Part shown: positions 1-8,996 of the stretch, one piece after another
Position numbering within the stretch: position 1 is the first letter of the stretch
Layout: each line of letters begins with the position of its first letter
DNA from: Kovacikia minuta CCNUW1
Lineage (GTDB): Bacteria > Cyanobacteriota > Cyanobacteriia > Leptolyngbyales > Leptolyngbyaceae
DNA: 64,000 nucleotides
Direction: 5' to 3'
Assembly (NCBI RefSeq): GCF_020091585.1
Contig: NZ_CP083582.1
Span: 558,001-622,000 of the forward strand
Made by a program: the position numbers and the translations under genes
The notes under the pieces: generated by a model
Database searches by the model: none
Seen by the model: only the letters and a program-made list of their open reading frames with translations
Told to the model about the DNA's origin: nothing

Positions 1-1
1 C

Positions 2-3000
2 ATTTCCCAGACTGCCCTGGAAAATTCAACCGCAAATGTTTCGCTGGCGGCAACGAATGATATCACGATCGGCACCCCTGCTTCAGGTGGGACGCTGGTG
101 TTCAATAACCCGATTTCCGTCACCTTTACAGCGGGTGGGTTGGTTTCGAGTGCGACCAATCAGGGCATCGATGCTCCTGGTAGCAACATCACCATCACAG
201 CCGGAAGTATTCGGCTGGGAACCATCGATACTTCCCGTAATACGGGGTTGAATGGCGGCAATATTACCCTCACAGCAACCACGGGCAATATTTCGACAGC
301 CAACCTGGTTTCCCATTCTTGCACTGGTGGGGGTGGCGTATGCTCCACAGGGACAGGGAATGCAGGCAATGCGGGGGCGGTCCAACTGACTGCCAATAAT
401 GGGCAAATTACAACAGGTAATATCGACACCATTTCCAGCACCAGCTTCGGTAACTCTGGGCAGGGTGGCGACGTGACGATCGCTGCCCGTGATGGCATCA
501 CCACCGGGACGATCGCCGCTTACAGTACCACGGGAAGCGGCAATAGTGGCAATGGGGGAGCGATTTCTCTGACCTCAACGAATGGCGGAATCTCGATCGA
601 CTTCACCGACTCAAGCTCCAATACAAACTCTGGCAACAGCGGCAATGGGGGAGCCGTTAGCCTGATCACCAATGGCAATATTTCCACCGGCGGCATCAAC
701 TCCTATACCCAGTCCTCAGGGACAGCGGGAAATGGGGGAGCGATTACCCTTGCTACCACCAATGGCAACATCTCCACTGACGGTAGTTTGTATGCCGTAT
801 CGCGGGCATCATTTGGCAATCGTTCTGGCAACGGTGGAGATGTAACCCTCAGTGCGCCTACTGGCAGCATTGAAGTGCGAGAGGGAAGTATTCAAACGTT
901 CTCAAGTGCTGACGTGGCAGCAGGGAACGGGGGCAGGATCACCCTCAGCGCAGGCAACGGTATCAGCGTTGAGGGTATTTCTAGTCTCGCCCCAATCAAC
1001 TCAGGCAGCTATCCTTTCGACCTGGCGGCGACAAATTCCAGTCAGGGAGGAGCCATCACCCTGTCCACAACCAATGGAGATATCATCATCGGTGCCAATC
1101 AATCGGGTAATTCCGTCTCCACCAGTGGCGGTGAAATTCGCTTAGATGGTCAGAACCTGGATATCAGTGGTAGTTTGGATTCCAGTGACTTTAGTGGAGC
1201 AAATACCTCAGGCGGAGCGATGACCCTGAATGCCGAGGGCAACATCACGATCGGTGGTCTGATCAGTTCGGATGGGAGCCTGCAAGGGGGAAACATTCGC
1301 CTCACCAGTCGCAATGGCGATATCACGATCGCCGATTCCTTAGTTTCAGGGGGGATGTTTGAAGCAGATACGGGGTCTAGCGTTGTCAATCGGTTTACCC
1401 AAACAGGGGGAACCATTACCCTGCAAGCCAACAACATCACAGCGACTGGTCTGGGTTCGCTCGGGGAAATTCAGGGCGGTGAAATTCGTCTCAATAGCAA
1501 CGGTGTGATCAAAACAGGGGTAATCTACACCTGGGGTGGTAGCGGTGGCAATGTCTCTCTGTCAGCGAAGACCAGCATTACCACGGAAATCATTAACGCC
1601 AGTGGCAGTTCTGGCAATGGCGGTAACGTTACCCTTGACCCGTCCGGTGATGTTCAGGTGTCCCTGATTGATGCCCAAGGGGGAACGGCGGGCAGAGGAG
1701 GAACGGTCGATATTACGGCGGGAACTTTTTTCCGGGCAACCAGCAGTTTCATCGACCAAACCGGTATTCTTGCCAGCATTTCTACCGCAGGCGGATTGGG
1801 TGGAGGGGCAATCACGATTCGTCACGGGGGCGGATTGTCGGGTATTCCCTTTGAGGTGGGAAATGCCTCCACCAATGGAACCGCAGCCGCCATCACCACA
1901 GGCATTAGCCGCATTGACCCATTCCGTTCCTTCCTGGGGGCATTTGCTGAAGGTAGCCCACCGGCTCAAATTCAACTCGTCACCCTCGGCTTCACTGATA
2001 TTGCCACGATTCTGCAACCACCGCCGGGTGAACGTTCGCTGGTTCCCCCTACGGCTCAAATCATTCCCCGGTTGGCGGTAGCACCCGATTTGGCGGAACT
2101 GGAAGAGACCCTGACAGACCAGTTTACCGCCCATCTGGAACTTCCTGGACAGACGCAAATTGTCACCCTCTCGGAAGCCCAGTCCACCTTGCGTAAAGTT
2201 GAAGCCGAAACAGGGGTCAAGCCTGCCATTCTCTATATCAACTTTGCGCCAGCACGGGTGAAAACTGAAGCGGCGATCGCCTCCACCACCGGTCCCACGC
2301 CTACTCCGCCTGACCCTTCCGAAAATAAGGGACAGAATGATGCGCAACTCGAATTACTGCTGGTCACCGCTACGGGCAAGCCCCTCCTCAAATGGGTGCC
2401 CGCAGCCACCCGCGCAACTTTAGTGGAGGTTGCCAATCAATTTCGCTATGAGGTTGCCGACCCCAGCAAAACCCGCACTCAAAGCTACCTGCCCGCCGCT
2501 CAACAGCTTTACCGCTGGTTGATTGCTCCCCTGGAAGCAGAGTTAAAAGCCCAGGGAATTCAGACGATCGTGTTTGTGATGGATTCTGGCATCCGGTTCA
2601 TTCCCCTGGCAGCCCTCCACGATGGTCAGCAATTCTTGATCGAAAAGTATAGTCTGGGATTAATGCCCACCCTCAGCCTGACGGATACCCGCTTTGGCGA
2701 CATTAGGGCGGCTCAAGTGCTGGCAGCCGGGGCCTCTGTATTTACTGACCAGAACCCATTACCAGCGGTACCGATCGAATTATCCGCCATCCAGACCGAT
2801 AAATGGCAGAGTCAGCGCCTCTTCAATGAAACCTTTACCCTCGCCAATCTCAAACAGGAACGGGAAGAAAAACCCTTTGGTATTATTCACCTGGCAACCC
2901 ACGGCGAATTTCTCCCCGGCAAGCTCAGCGATTCCTACATTCAGCTCTGGGATACCCGACTTCGCCTCAACCAACTCCGTAGCCTGGGCTGGAACAATCC

Positions 3001-3376
3001 TCCCGTCGAACTGGTTGTCCTGAGTGCCTGCCGCATGGCATTGGGAGATATCGATGCAGAATTGGGATTTGCCGGATTTGCCGTCCAGGCAGGGGCAAAA
3101 TCTGCCCTTGCCAGCCTCTGGAATGTCAGCGATGAGGGCACCTCTGCCCTGATGGCAGAGTTCTACCAGCAGTTGCGTCAACAACCAATCAAAGCGGCTG
3201 CCCTGAGGCAGGCTCAGCTTGAAATGATTAACAAACAGGTGCGCCTGCAAAATGGCAAATTAGTCTGGGCGAATCGCCAGGTCGAGTTACCCCCCGATTT
3301 AATCGACAACGGCAGCGAAATTCTTTCCCATCCCTATTTCTGGTCTGCGTTCACGCTGGTTGGGAGTCCCTGGTAA
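2..3376 (+). CDS. Haemagglutinin-repeat protein with C-terminal CHAT protease domain (5' partial)
   Basis: The frame is open from base 2, so the gene starts left of the window; a GTG at 98 is only an internal codon. About 650 residues of Gly/Asn/Thr/Ser-rich beta-helix-like repeats (recurring GNGGA-[IV]-[TS]-L blocks) resemble filamentous haemagglutinin/two-partner-secretion proteins of cyanobacteria. A linker follows, then a CHAT domain (caspase-like, clan CD peptidase) in the last 350 residues. The expected His-Cys dyad is present: His in ATHGEF (codon 2900-2902) and Cys in LSACRM (codon 3029-3031). The stop overlaps the ATG of the TIR-CHASE2 gene (TAATG), so the two are probably co-translated. 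If the missing N-terminus carries a secretion signal, the protease would act outside the cytoplasm; this cannot be seen here. The domain call is secure, the substrate unknown. Confidence 0.9.
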   Translation: MSQTALENSTANVSLAATNDITIGTPASGGTLVFNNPISVTFTAGGLVSSATNQGIDAPGSNITITAGSIRLGTIDTSRNTGLNGGNITLTATTGNISTANLVSHSCTGGGGVCSTGTGNAGNAGAVQLTANNGQITTGNIDTISSTSFGNSGQGGDVTIAARDGITTGTIAAYSTTGSGNSGNGGAISLTSTNGGISIDFTDSSSNTNSGNSGNGGAVSLITNGNISTGGINSYTQSSGTAGNGGAITLATTNGNISTDGSLYAVSRASFGNRSGNGGDVTLSAPTGSIEVREGSIQTFSSADVAAGNGGRITLSAGNGISVEGISSLAPINSGSYPFDLAATNSSQGGAITLSTTNGDIIIGANQSGNSVSTSGGEIRLDGQNLDISGSLDSSDFSGANTSGGAMTLNAEGNITIGGLISSDGSLQGGNIRLTSRNGDITIADSLVSGGMFEADTGSSVVNRFTQTGGTITLQANNITATGLGSLGEIQGGEIRLNSNGVIKTGVIYTWGGSGGNVSLSAKTSITTEIINASGSSGNGGNVTLDPSGDVQVSLIDAQGGTAGRGGTVDITAGTFFRATSSFIDQTGILASISTAGGLGGGAITIRHGGGLSGIPFEVGNASTNGTAAAITTGISRIDPFRSFLGAFAEGSPPAQIQLVTLGFTDIATILQPPPGERSLVPPTAQIIPRLAVAPDLAELEETLTDQFTAHLELPGQTQIVTLSEAQSTLRKVEAETGVKPAILYINFAPARVKTEAAIASTTGPTPTPPDPSENKGQNDAQLELLLVTATGKPLLKWVPAATRATLVEVANQFRYEVADPSKTRTQSYLPAAQQLYRWLIAPLEAELKAQGIQTIVFVMDSGIRFIPLAALHDGQQFLIEKYSLGLMPTLSLTDTRFGDIRAAQVLAAGASVFTDQNPLPAVPIELSAIQTDKWQSQRLFNETFTLANLKQEREEKPFGIIHLATHGEFLPGKLSDSYIQLWDTRLRLNQLRSLGWNNPPVELVVLSACRMALGDIDAELGFAGFAVQAGAKSALASLWNVSDEGTSALMAEFYQQLRQQPIKAAALRQAQLEMINKQVRLQNGKLVWANRQVELPPDLIDNGSEILSHPYFWSAFTLVGSPW

Positions 3377-5217
3377 TGACAGATGTTTTCATTTCCTATT
3401 CCCGCAAGGACAAGGAATTTGTGCGTACCCTGCATACGGCGCTGAAAGCTGATCAGCGAGAAACCTGGGTCGATTGGGAAGATATTCCCCTTGCTGCAAA
3501 CTGGTGGGCAGAGATTGAAGCGGGGATTGAGGCAGCGGATACGTTTATTTTTGTGATTTCGCCCGATTCGGTGGTTTCAACGGTTTGTCAGCAGGAAATT
3601 GAACATGCAATTCAATGCCACAAGCGGTTGATGCCGATTTTCCGACGGGATATCGACATGAAGCAGTTGCATCCCACACTCTCCAAACATAATGCGCTGT
3701 TTTTTCGAGAACAGGATGATTTTGATGGTGCTCTGAATGCTTTGCTGAAAGCCCTGGATACGGATCTGGATCATGCCCGTGCCCATACCCGGTTGCTGGT
3801 ACGGGCGATCGAGTGGGAACGGGAAGGGCGCGATCCCAGTTTTCTGCTGCGGGGAAAGGATTTAGCCGCATCTGAACAATGGCTGAAGCAGGCTGGCGAA
3901 AAAGAACCAAACCCCACCGATCTTCAGATTCAATACATCACCACCAGTCGCCAGTCGCCTTTGCGCCAGGCAAAGCCTCGCACGGTCCTCCTGGCTGGGG
4001 TTGCAACCAGTTTGCTGGTGCTGGCAGCTCGTCTAGCTGGAATTTTGCAACCCCTGGAATTAAAGGCGTTTGATCACCTGATGCGATCGCGTCCCCCTGA
4101 ATCGCCCGATCCCCACTTGCTAATTGTCGAATTGACAGAGGAAGATATTCAGGCTCAAATTCAACGGAATGAGAAAGGTCGCGGGAAGTTATCGGATGAC
4201 TCTTTAAGCCTCTTATTAAAGAAACTAGAACCGTACCAACCTCGGTTAATCGGGCTGGATTTATACCGGGACTTTAAAGTTGATGAGCGCTTGCCCGATT
4301 TAGCGAAACGACTCCAGCAAAGCGATCGCCTCATTTTCATCTGCAAAACACCAGAGGTTGCGAAAGGGCAGGTCGTTGCTTCGGGAACCAAGCCCCCGCC
4401 GGAAGTTCCAATCGATCGGGTGGGTTTTAGTGATGTACTGCTTGACCCAGATGACGTGGTGCGTCGCCAACTCGTGGTACAAGGGCTGGTTCCCAATGCG
4501 CCCTGTGCCACAACCCAGTCCTTCAGCTTCCTGCTGGCTCGGCGCTATCTGGAACTAGAAAAAGGCAAGGATTTTCCGATCAAAGATCCCCTGACTGCGG
4601 AGGGCACGCTTCAACTGGGAGGGGTCATTTTCCCACGATTGGGTCGGTTTGCAGGCGGCTACCAGGGCATTGACGATGCCGGGTTTCAACTGCTGCTGAA
4701 CTATCGTGCCCCCGATCGCGACCCAGCCAAAATCGCGACATCCATCACACTGGCCAAAATTCTGCAAGATCAACTCAGTCCAGAGGAGATGAAGGCATTC
4801 AAAAATCGAATTGTCCTAATTGGGTCAACCTCCTTTGTTACCGGAAAGGATTACCTCGCAACCCCCTATCAAACCATTCCCGGTGTAAAAATTCAGGCGC
4901 AGATGATTAGCCAACTGCTCAGTGCCGTGTTAGAGAATCGACCTCTGTTACAGGTTTTGCCCCGCTGGGTAGACGTGCTGTGGATCAGCCTGTGGTCGGC
5001 TGTGGGTGGGGTAATTGTTTACTATTTTCGATCGCCTCTGCGCTTAGGCATCGCCAGTGGCATCGCCATTGCTGGCCTATATTTGAGCTGTCTGGGGGGG
5101 TTAATCCTGGGTCATCTCTGGATACCACTGATTCCGTCTGCGATCGCCCTACTACTTACAGGCGGAAGCGTTTTGTACTGGATAACCCGTTCCTCCAAAT
5201 CCAACGGCAAAGGGTGA
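3376..5217 (+). CDS. TIR domain - CHASE2 sensor membrane protein
   Basis: The 613-residue protein begins with a TIR domain (residues 1-about 130; FISYSRKD at 5-12). Glu74 in CQQEIEHA sits where NAD-cleaving TIR domains carry their catalytic Glu. A transmembrane helix (about 204-224) leads into a CHASE2 extracytoplasmic sensor domain (about 225-530), closed by two or three helices (about 534-603). In most CHASE2 proteins a kinase or cyclase follows these helices; here nothing follows, so the N-terminal TIR is the only evident output. The ATG overlaps the stop of the CHAT gene by one base, indicating translational coupling. Inference: a periplasmic signal is sensed and passed to a cytoplasmic TIR. 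Whether the TIR is an NADase or only a scaffold cannot be settled from sequence. Confidence 0.9.
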   Translation: MTDVFISYSRKDKEFVRTLHTALKADQRETWVDWEDIPLAANWWAEIEAGIEAADTFIFVISPDSVVSTVCQQEIEHAIQCHKRLMPIFRRDIDMKQLHPTLSKHNALFFREQDDFDGALNALLKALDTDLDHARAHTRLLVRAIEWEREGRDPSFLLRGKDLAASEQWLKQAGEKEPNPTDLQIQYITTSRQSPLRQAKPRTVLLAGVATSLLVLAARLAGILQPLELKAFDHLMRSRPPESPDPHLLIVELTEEDIQAQIQRNEKGRGKLSDDSLSLLLKKLEPYQPRLIGLDLYRDFKVDERLPDLAKRLQQSDRLIFICKTPEVAKGQVVASGTKPPPEVPIDRVGFSDVLLDPDDVVRRQLVVQGLVPNAPCATTQSFSFLLARRYLELEKGKDFPIKDPLTAEGTLQLGGVIFPRLGRFAGGYQGIDDAGFQLLLNYRAPDRDPAKIATSITLAKILQDQLSPEEMKAFKNRIVLIGSTSFVTGKDYLATPYQTIPGVKIQAQMISQLLSAVLENRPLLQVLPRWVDVLWISLWSAVGGVIVYYFRSPLRLGIASGIAIAGLYLSCLGGLILGHLWIPLIPSAIALLLTGGSVLYWITRSSKSNGKG

Positions 5218-5412
5218 GCCGGGGGGAAGGGGCATGGCGAACCCACCCCCTTCAACCTGGGATTTTATTTGTACGCTCGTCTCTTACGGCGCTACTACTC
5301 TCACCAATCATGTGTTAGTGTCTTTAGTAAGGTTTATTTTCGGCTGTGTAATTCGTTCTACAAGCGTTTCTCCGAATCTAATTCTCTACACTGATGATTT
5401 TGGAGAATCTAC

Positions 5413-5718
5413 ATGTCAATTTATGTTGGCAATTTATCCTACGAAGTTACGCAAGATAACTTAACGCAGGCTTTCAGTGAATACGGTGCAGTTAGAAGAG
5501 TGCAATTGCCAACAGATCGAGAAACAGGGCGAGTTCGCGGGTTTGCCTTTGTTGAAATGGGAACGGATGCAGAAGAAGCTGCTGCTATTGATGCCCTAGA
5601 TGGTGCTGAATGGATGGGGCGTGACCTTAAGGTTAATAAGGCGAGACCACGGGAAGAAAGAGGTTCCTCTGATGGGGGGAGTTGGGGAAACAGCAACAGT
5701 TCTTCTCGCCGTCATTAA
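5413..5718 (+). CDS. RRM-type RNA-binding protein (cyanobacterial Rbp family)
   Basis: This 101-residue protein has a single RNA recognition motif: RNP2 IYVGNL at residues 3-8 and RNP1 RGFAFVEM at 42-49, followed by a short Gly/Ser/Asn-rich tail. That is the architecture of the cold-induced cyanobacterial Rbp proteins, which bind single-stranded RNA and are proposed to act as RNA chaperones. GGAG lies 8-11 bases before the ATG. The 195-base leader is AT-rich near the gene, as in cold-regulated rbp genes. rpsU follows after a hairpin, and the rbp-rpsU order is known from Anabaena. Family is certain; cold induction is inferred from relatives. Confidence 0.95.
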   Translation: MSIYVGNLSYEVTQDNLTQAFSEYGAVRRVQLPTDRETGRVRGFAFVEMGTDAEEAAAIDALDGAEWMGRDLKVNKARPREERGSSDGGSWGNSNSSSRRH

Positions 5719-5759
5719 GCTTGAAGATTGCAGTAATCCCTTATTGAGTACTTAAAGCT

Positions 5760-5815
5760 AAGGCTGATAAGGGATTGCCTGGTTATGGTGATTCTCTTTA
5801 TCAGCCTTATTTTTA
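5760..5815 (+). terminator. Hairpin with T-run between rbp and rpsU
   Basis: An 11-base perfect stem (AAGGCTGATAA at 5760-5770 with TTATCAGCCTT at 5798-5808) is followed by ATTTTTATT. It has the form of an intrinsic terminator, although the loop is long (27 bases). Lying 42 bases after the rbp stop and upstream of rpsU, it would separate rbp transcription from rpsU or attenuate read-through. Confidence 0.7.
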
Positions 5816-5837
5816 TTCCCTTAGTTAAGGACATTAA

Positions 5838-6026
5838 ATGACCCAAGTTATTCCTGGTGAGAATGAAGGAATTGAGTCAGCTTTACGTCGTTTCAAGCGT
5901 GAAGTCTCTAAAGCAGGAATTTTTCCTGATATGAGGAAACATCGTCATTTCGAAACGCCAATCGAAAAACGAAAACGCAAAGCAATTGCTAAACACAAGC
6001 AGCGTAAGAGAAAGTTTCGACATTAA
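5838..6026 (+). CDS. rpsU: 30S ribosomal protein bS21
   Basis: The 62-residue protein is highly basic and ends in the Lys/Arg-rich tail ([15 protein letters not shown]) typical of bS21. The family signature of an N-terminal segment with [10 protein letters not shown] and a following RKHRHFE is present. It belongs to the small ribosomal subunit near the 3' end of 16S rRNA and helps initiation. Length matches the family. It lies 119 bases downstream of the RNA-binding protein gene, past a hairpin; this linkage is conserved in cyanobacteria. Confidence 0.97.
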   Translation: MTQVIPGENEGIESALRRFKREVSKAGIFPDMRKHRHFETPIEKRKRKAIAKHKQRKRKFRH

Positions 6027-6079
6027 CTGAGAGTAGTTTTTTAAGCACGATCGCCTTACCATTCTAGGAGCTTTCTATT

Positions 6080-6415
6080 ATGAATATCAAAGAGCTTTGT
6101 AGCCGATATGCAGCAGGACAAAGAGATTTTAGCAACTTAAACCTGATGGCAGTCAATCTGAGAAACATGAACCTGAAAGGAATTAATCTCAGTGGCGCTA
6201 ATCTAACGAAGGCAAATCTCACGAGAACCAATTTGAGCTGTGCAAATCTCACGAGAACCAATTTGACCGGAGCCAATTTGCCTGAAACAAATTTCACTCA
6301 AGCGAACTTAACAGATACCAACTTGAGTGAGACGAATTTAGCTGATGCTAACTTGAGCCAAGCTTATTTACGTAGAGCAACTACAGCGGATGCTGCTGGC
6401 TCACGTATGCTCTAA
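6080..6415 (+). CDS. Pentapeptide-repeat protein
   Basis: The 111-residue protein is almost entirely A(N/D)LXX pentapeptide repeats from about residue 17 to 97, predicting a short right-handed quadrilateral beta-helix. The first 16 residues resemble the N-terminal cap of cyanobacterial pentapeptide proteins. AGGAG lies 9-13 bases before the ATG. There is no signal peptide or other domain. Such small proteins are abundant in cyanobacteria, mostly with unknown function; nothing in the neighbourhood suggests one here. Confidence 0.93.
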   Translation: MNIKELCSRYAAGQRDFSNLNLMAVNLRNMNLKGINLSGANLTKANLTRTNLSCANLTRTNLTGANLPETNFTQANLTDTNLSETNLADANLSQAYLRRATTADAAGSRML

Positions 6416-6432
6416 TTTATTTGAAGATTTTA

Positions 6433-6482
6433 TCTAACGTCAGACCAATCGATTAATCATGATCTGTTGGGCTGGCGTTAGA
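6433..6482 (+). terminator. Possible hairpin terminator after the pentapeptide-repeat gene
   Basis: TCTAACGTCAG (6433-6443) can pair with CTGGCGTTAGA (6472-6482) over 11 positions with one G-T pair. It lies 18 bases after the stop codon. No strong T-run follows, so it is a weak terminator or an mRNA 3'-end stabiliser. Confidence 0.35.
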
Positions 6483-6635
6483 GGTCTTGTTAACCATGAA
6501 TCGATAGGATTACCAGTAATTCCGGTAATAGTTGAAATCTGGAATTTGAACAACTATTGATTCGTAAGGTTGCTTCCTGTATCAGGATAAAGTCTTGAAC
6601 GAAGCTACTCTAATTAATTCTTTAACAAAGTTGAG

Positions 6636-6926
6636 TTGCTATTGAAGATTCAAGCCATTCATATTCAAACGGGCGATCGTATCATTGCTTATTGCAATAA
6701 CAAGATGCAAATCTGTAGGGTGAAGCACATTGTCGATCCTGAACTGAATAACATCTCTCTCTCTGTTTCGGTCTCAGAAAGTTCACGAAATTCCCTTAGT
6801 CGTATCATCCGGTTTCAACGAGATGCCGTAGTGGAACTGTACGCTAAAGCTTGCACCCAGGATGAGTTTGGCTCTTGTGTTTTGGAAGAGCCAATGGTGC
6901 ATTCGGTTGATCCCATCGTTTCCTGA
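6636..6926 (+). CDS. Small protein of unknown function
   Basis: This frame of 96 codons starts at TTG 6636, or at TTG 6642; no ATG lies in a suitable place and no strong ribosome site is visible, so the start is uncertain. The sequence looks like a real soluble protein: an N-terminal beta-rich segment with IQTGDRIIAYCNN, then alternating strands and an acidic end. There are no membrane segments or recognised motifs. I do not recognise the family. It stands alone between the pentapeptide gene and the oppositely oriented kinase gene. Confidence 0.6.
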   Translation: MLLKIQAIHIQTGDRIIAYCNNKMQICRVKHIVDPELNNISLSVSVSESSRNSLSRIIRFQRDAVVELYAKACTQDEFGSCVLEEPMVHSVDPIVS

Positions 6927-7182
6927 AAGCTACAACCATTCGCCTGACGGATTAACCCGGCAACCTGTGTTCATACCCATTTGGCGGTAGCAACCGGATT
7001 GTGTAATTTGCGTAGCGTGCGAGTAACACTCGGTTTGCCTGAGTTGCGGTGCGTTACGTTGAGGATATTGGCTCAGTCTCCAGTTCCAGTTAATCACCGG
7101 TTAACGATAACCCCCAAATACCCTGATTGATTGGTTCGTTCAATCGGTATGAGCGTCGGAGGGTTTGTCATTCTGAACCCAG

Positions 7183-8454
7183 TTACACCAGCGCTAATTC
7201 CATTGGAGTTCTGCTTTGGGACTGCTGTTGTTTCAGGGGAAGGATAATCGAAAATTCTGTACCAATGCCGACTGCTGATGTGCAGATAAGTTGCCCACCG
7301 TGTTTCTCCATTACAATTTGGCGGCTAATAGACAAGCCTAAACCTGTACCAATTCCCACAGGCTTTGTGGTAAAAAACGGATCGAAGAGTTTGGTTTGGT
7401 TTTCCGCGGAAATTCCGGGACCGTTATCCGCAATGCGAATGGCAACCCGATCGCCACTTAACCGCTCCGTGGTAATCGTAATTTCTGGCACGGTGGCAGA
7501 CTCCTCCATCAAGGCATCACAGGCATTGCTAAGCAGATTCATGAAGACCTGGTACAGAGCACCTGGAAACCCTTCAATCAGCGGCAACTCACCATAGTTG
7601 CGGGTAATCGTAATCCCCTTTTTGATCCGGTTGTTCAAAATCAACAACGTGCTGTCCAGGCATTCATGCTAATCTACAAGGTGGGTTTTTCCCTCATCCA
7701 GGCGGGAAAAGTTGCGCAAACTCAGGACAATTTGGCGAATTCGCTCGGCTCCTAATTTCATCGACTGCAACAGACGGGGCAGATCTTCCTTCAGGAAATC
7801 CAGGTCAATTTCCTCAGCTTTGGTTTGAAGCGCGATCGACTGAGCAAAAATTTCCGCTTCGCAAACTCGAATGAAGGCAAACAAATCATGCACCGAATCA
7901 ATTGCAGGAGCCAGATTCCCATAGATAAAATTCACCGGGTTATTAATTTCATGGGCAACGCCTGCAACCATTTGTCCCAAACTCGACATCTTCTCGCTCT
8001 GGATCAATTGCTGGGTTGTAGCCACTTTCTGTTCTTCCAGTAGTTTTTCCAGAGCTTGATTGACCGCTTCTAATTGCTCCGGGGTTCTTAGCGCTAGAAA
8101 ACGTGGCAGTAGTTCTACCAGTTGTAGGGCTGTGTAGCAGGAAACTAAAGCTGTTATCGCCTTTTCAACGCCCGACAGCCAGTAGGCGGGGTGCCAGAGT
8201 GTCCAAATTTCTAACAGATGACCCACGCCACAGAGGATAATAAAAGCTCCAAAAAGGCCAAAAACTTTCAAGAAAGGCACATCGCTGCGTTTATACACGA
8301 AGTAGATCAGCATGGCTGGAATGGAGAAGTAGGCGATCGCAATCAGCAAATCACTCACCACATGCAACCAAACAAGTGGGGTTTGCCATAAATAGCAGTG
8401 GCCGTGGGGAATGTATTGACCTGGTGAAAAAAGTGGCATTAAAAAATCCAACAC
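7183..8454 (-). pseudogene. Ethylene-receptor-like histidine kinase interrupted by an in-frame TAG
   Basis: The N-terminal 120 residues match the three-helix ethylene-binding domain of ETR1 and SynEtr1. All six ligand- or copper-site positions align with constant offset: Asp35, Tyr42, Pro46, Ile72, Cys75 and His79 correspond to ETR1 Asp25, Tyr32, Pro36, Ile62, Cys65 and His69. A coiled linker, a HisKA box with His168 (VAHEINNP) and, after the stop, the ATPase N, G1, F and G2 boxes follow. The TAG at 7671-7669 lies in the same frame as both halves and between HisKA and ATPase domains, so one base change (for example from TTG) explains it. As sequenced, the kinase would lack its ATPase domain. 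Either a real nonsense mutation or an error. Confidence 0.85.
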
Positions 8455-8838
8455 TCAACGTCTCCTTCTTAAAAGCCTGCCAGCGGGAATCTAGACTTTC
8501 AAACTAACAAAAAGAACTGCTCCCCAGGGAGGGGAAGATACAGAAAAGCCCTCAGCGGTATTGCTGAGGTTTAGATGTGTGATTTAGTACCAGACGGTTT
8601 CTCCGGACTAATCCTCCTCGATTCATCGGTCTCTTTCAGCACAGGCTTTTTGGCATTAACAATCAGAAGTAACCACCTTTCTGAGGAGCTATATTTTTGT
8701 TTCTAAAATAGGTGAGTGGAATCAAGTGTCGGTTGGGTTAGCGGTAGCGGAACCCTTGCGGAGGTTGGTTTGAGTCACCAAACCTAATCTACACAGGTTC
8801 TATATCGATGAATCCAACCTACTGATACCAAATTAAAC

Positions 8839-8938
8839 AGGACTTACGCGCAGTTTGAAAGAAACCGGGTTTCTAGACAGAATCTCAACGGTTAAATGAC
8901 AGATCTTCGTTCAGAAACCCGGTTTCTGCGTAAGTCCT
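8839..8938. repeat. 100-bp MITE-like inverted-repeat element
   Basis: Terminal inverted repeats AGGACTTACGC (8839-8849) and GCGTAAGTCCT (8928-8938) enclose a second inverted pair, AGAAACCGGGTTTCT and AGAAACCCGGTTTCT. The whole element can fold into a long hairpin and has no coding capacity. Elements with these ends and internal GAAACCGGGTTTCT motifs are dispersed in many filamentous cyanobacterial genomes. Confidence 0.8.
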
Positions 8939-8972
8939 ATTAAATAGTCTCCGTGGCACATCAACATTCTCT

Positions 8973-8996
8973 AGGGGCGTTTGGCTAAACGCCCCT
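8973..8996. repeat. Palindromic repeat (10-bp stem)
   Basis: AGGGGCGTTT (8973-8982) pairs perfectly with AAACGCCCCT (8987-8996) across a GGCT loop. It resembles the AGGGGCG/CGCCCCT palindromes dispersed in cyanobacterial spacers; a second copy type is at 29113-29140. Confidence 0.7.

Noticed and set aside
98-100. GTG at 98 as start of the CHAT gene
   Set aside because: The same frame is open back to base 2 with repeat-type residues, so the real start is outside the window.
1562-2347. 261-codon minus-strand frame opposite the CHAT gene
   Set aside because: Lies fully within the well-supported plus-strand gene; Gly/Arg-rich mirror of its repeats.
8545-8700. Minus-strand small RNA or small gene ending in a hairpin
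   Set aside because: The frame has no start codon and the hairpin has only a weak T tract; not enough to call.
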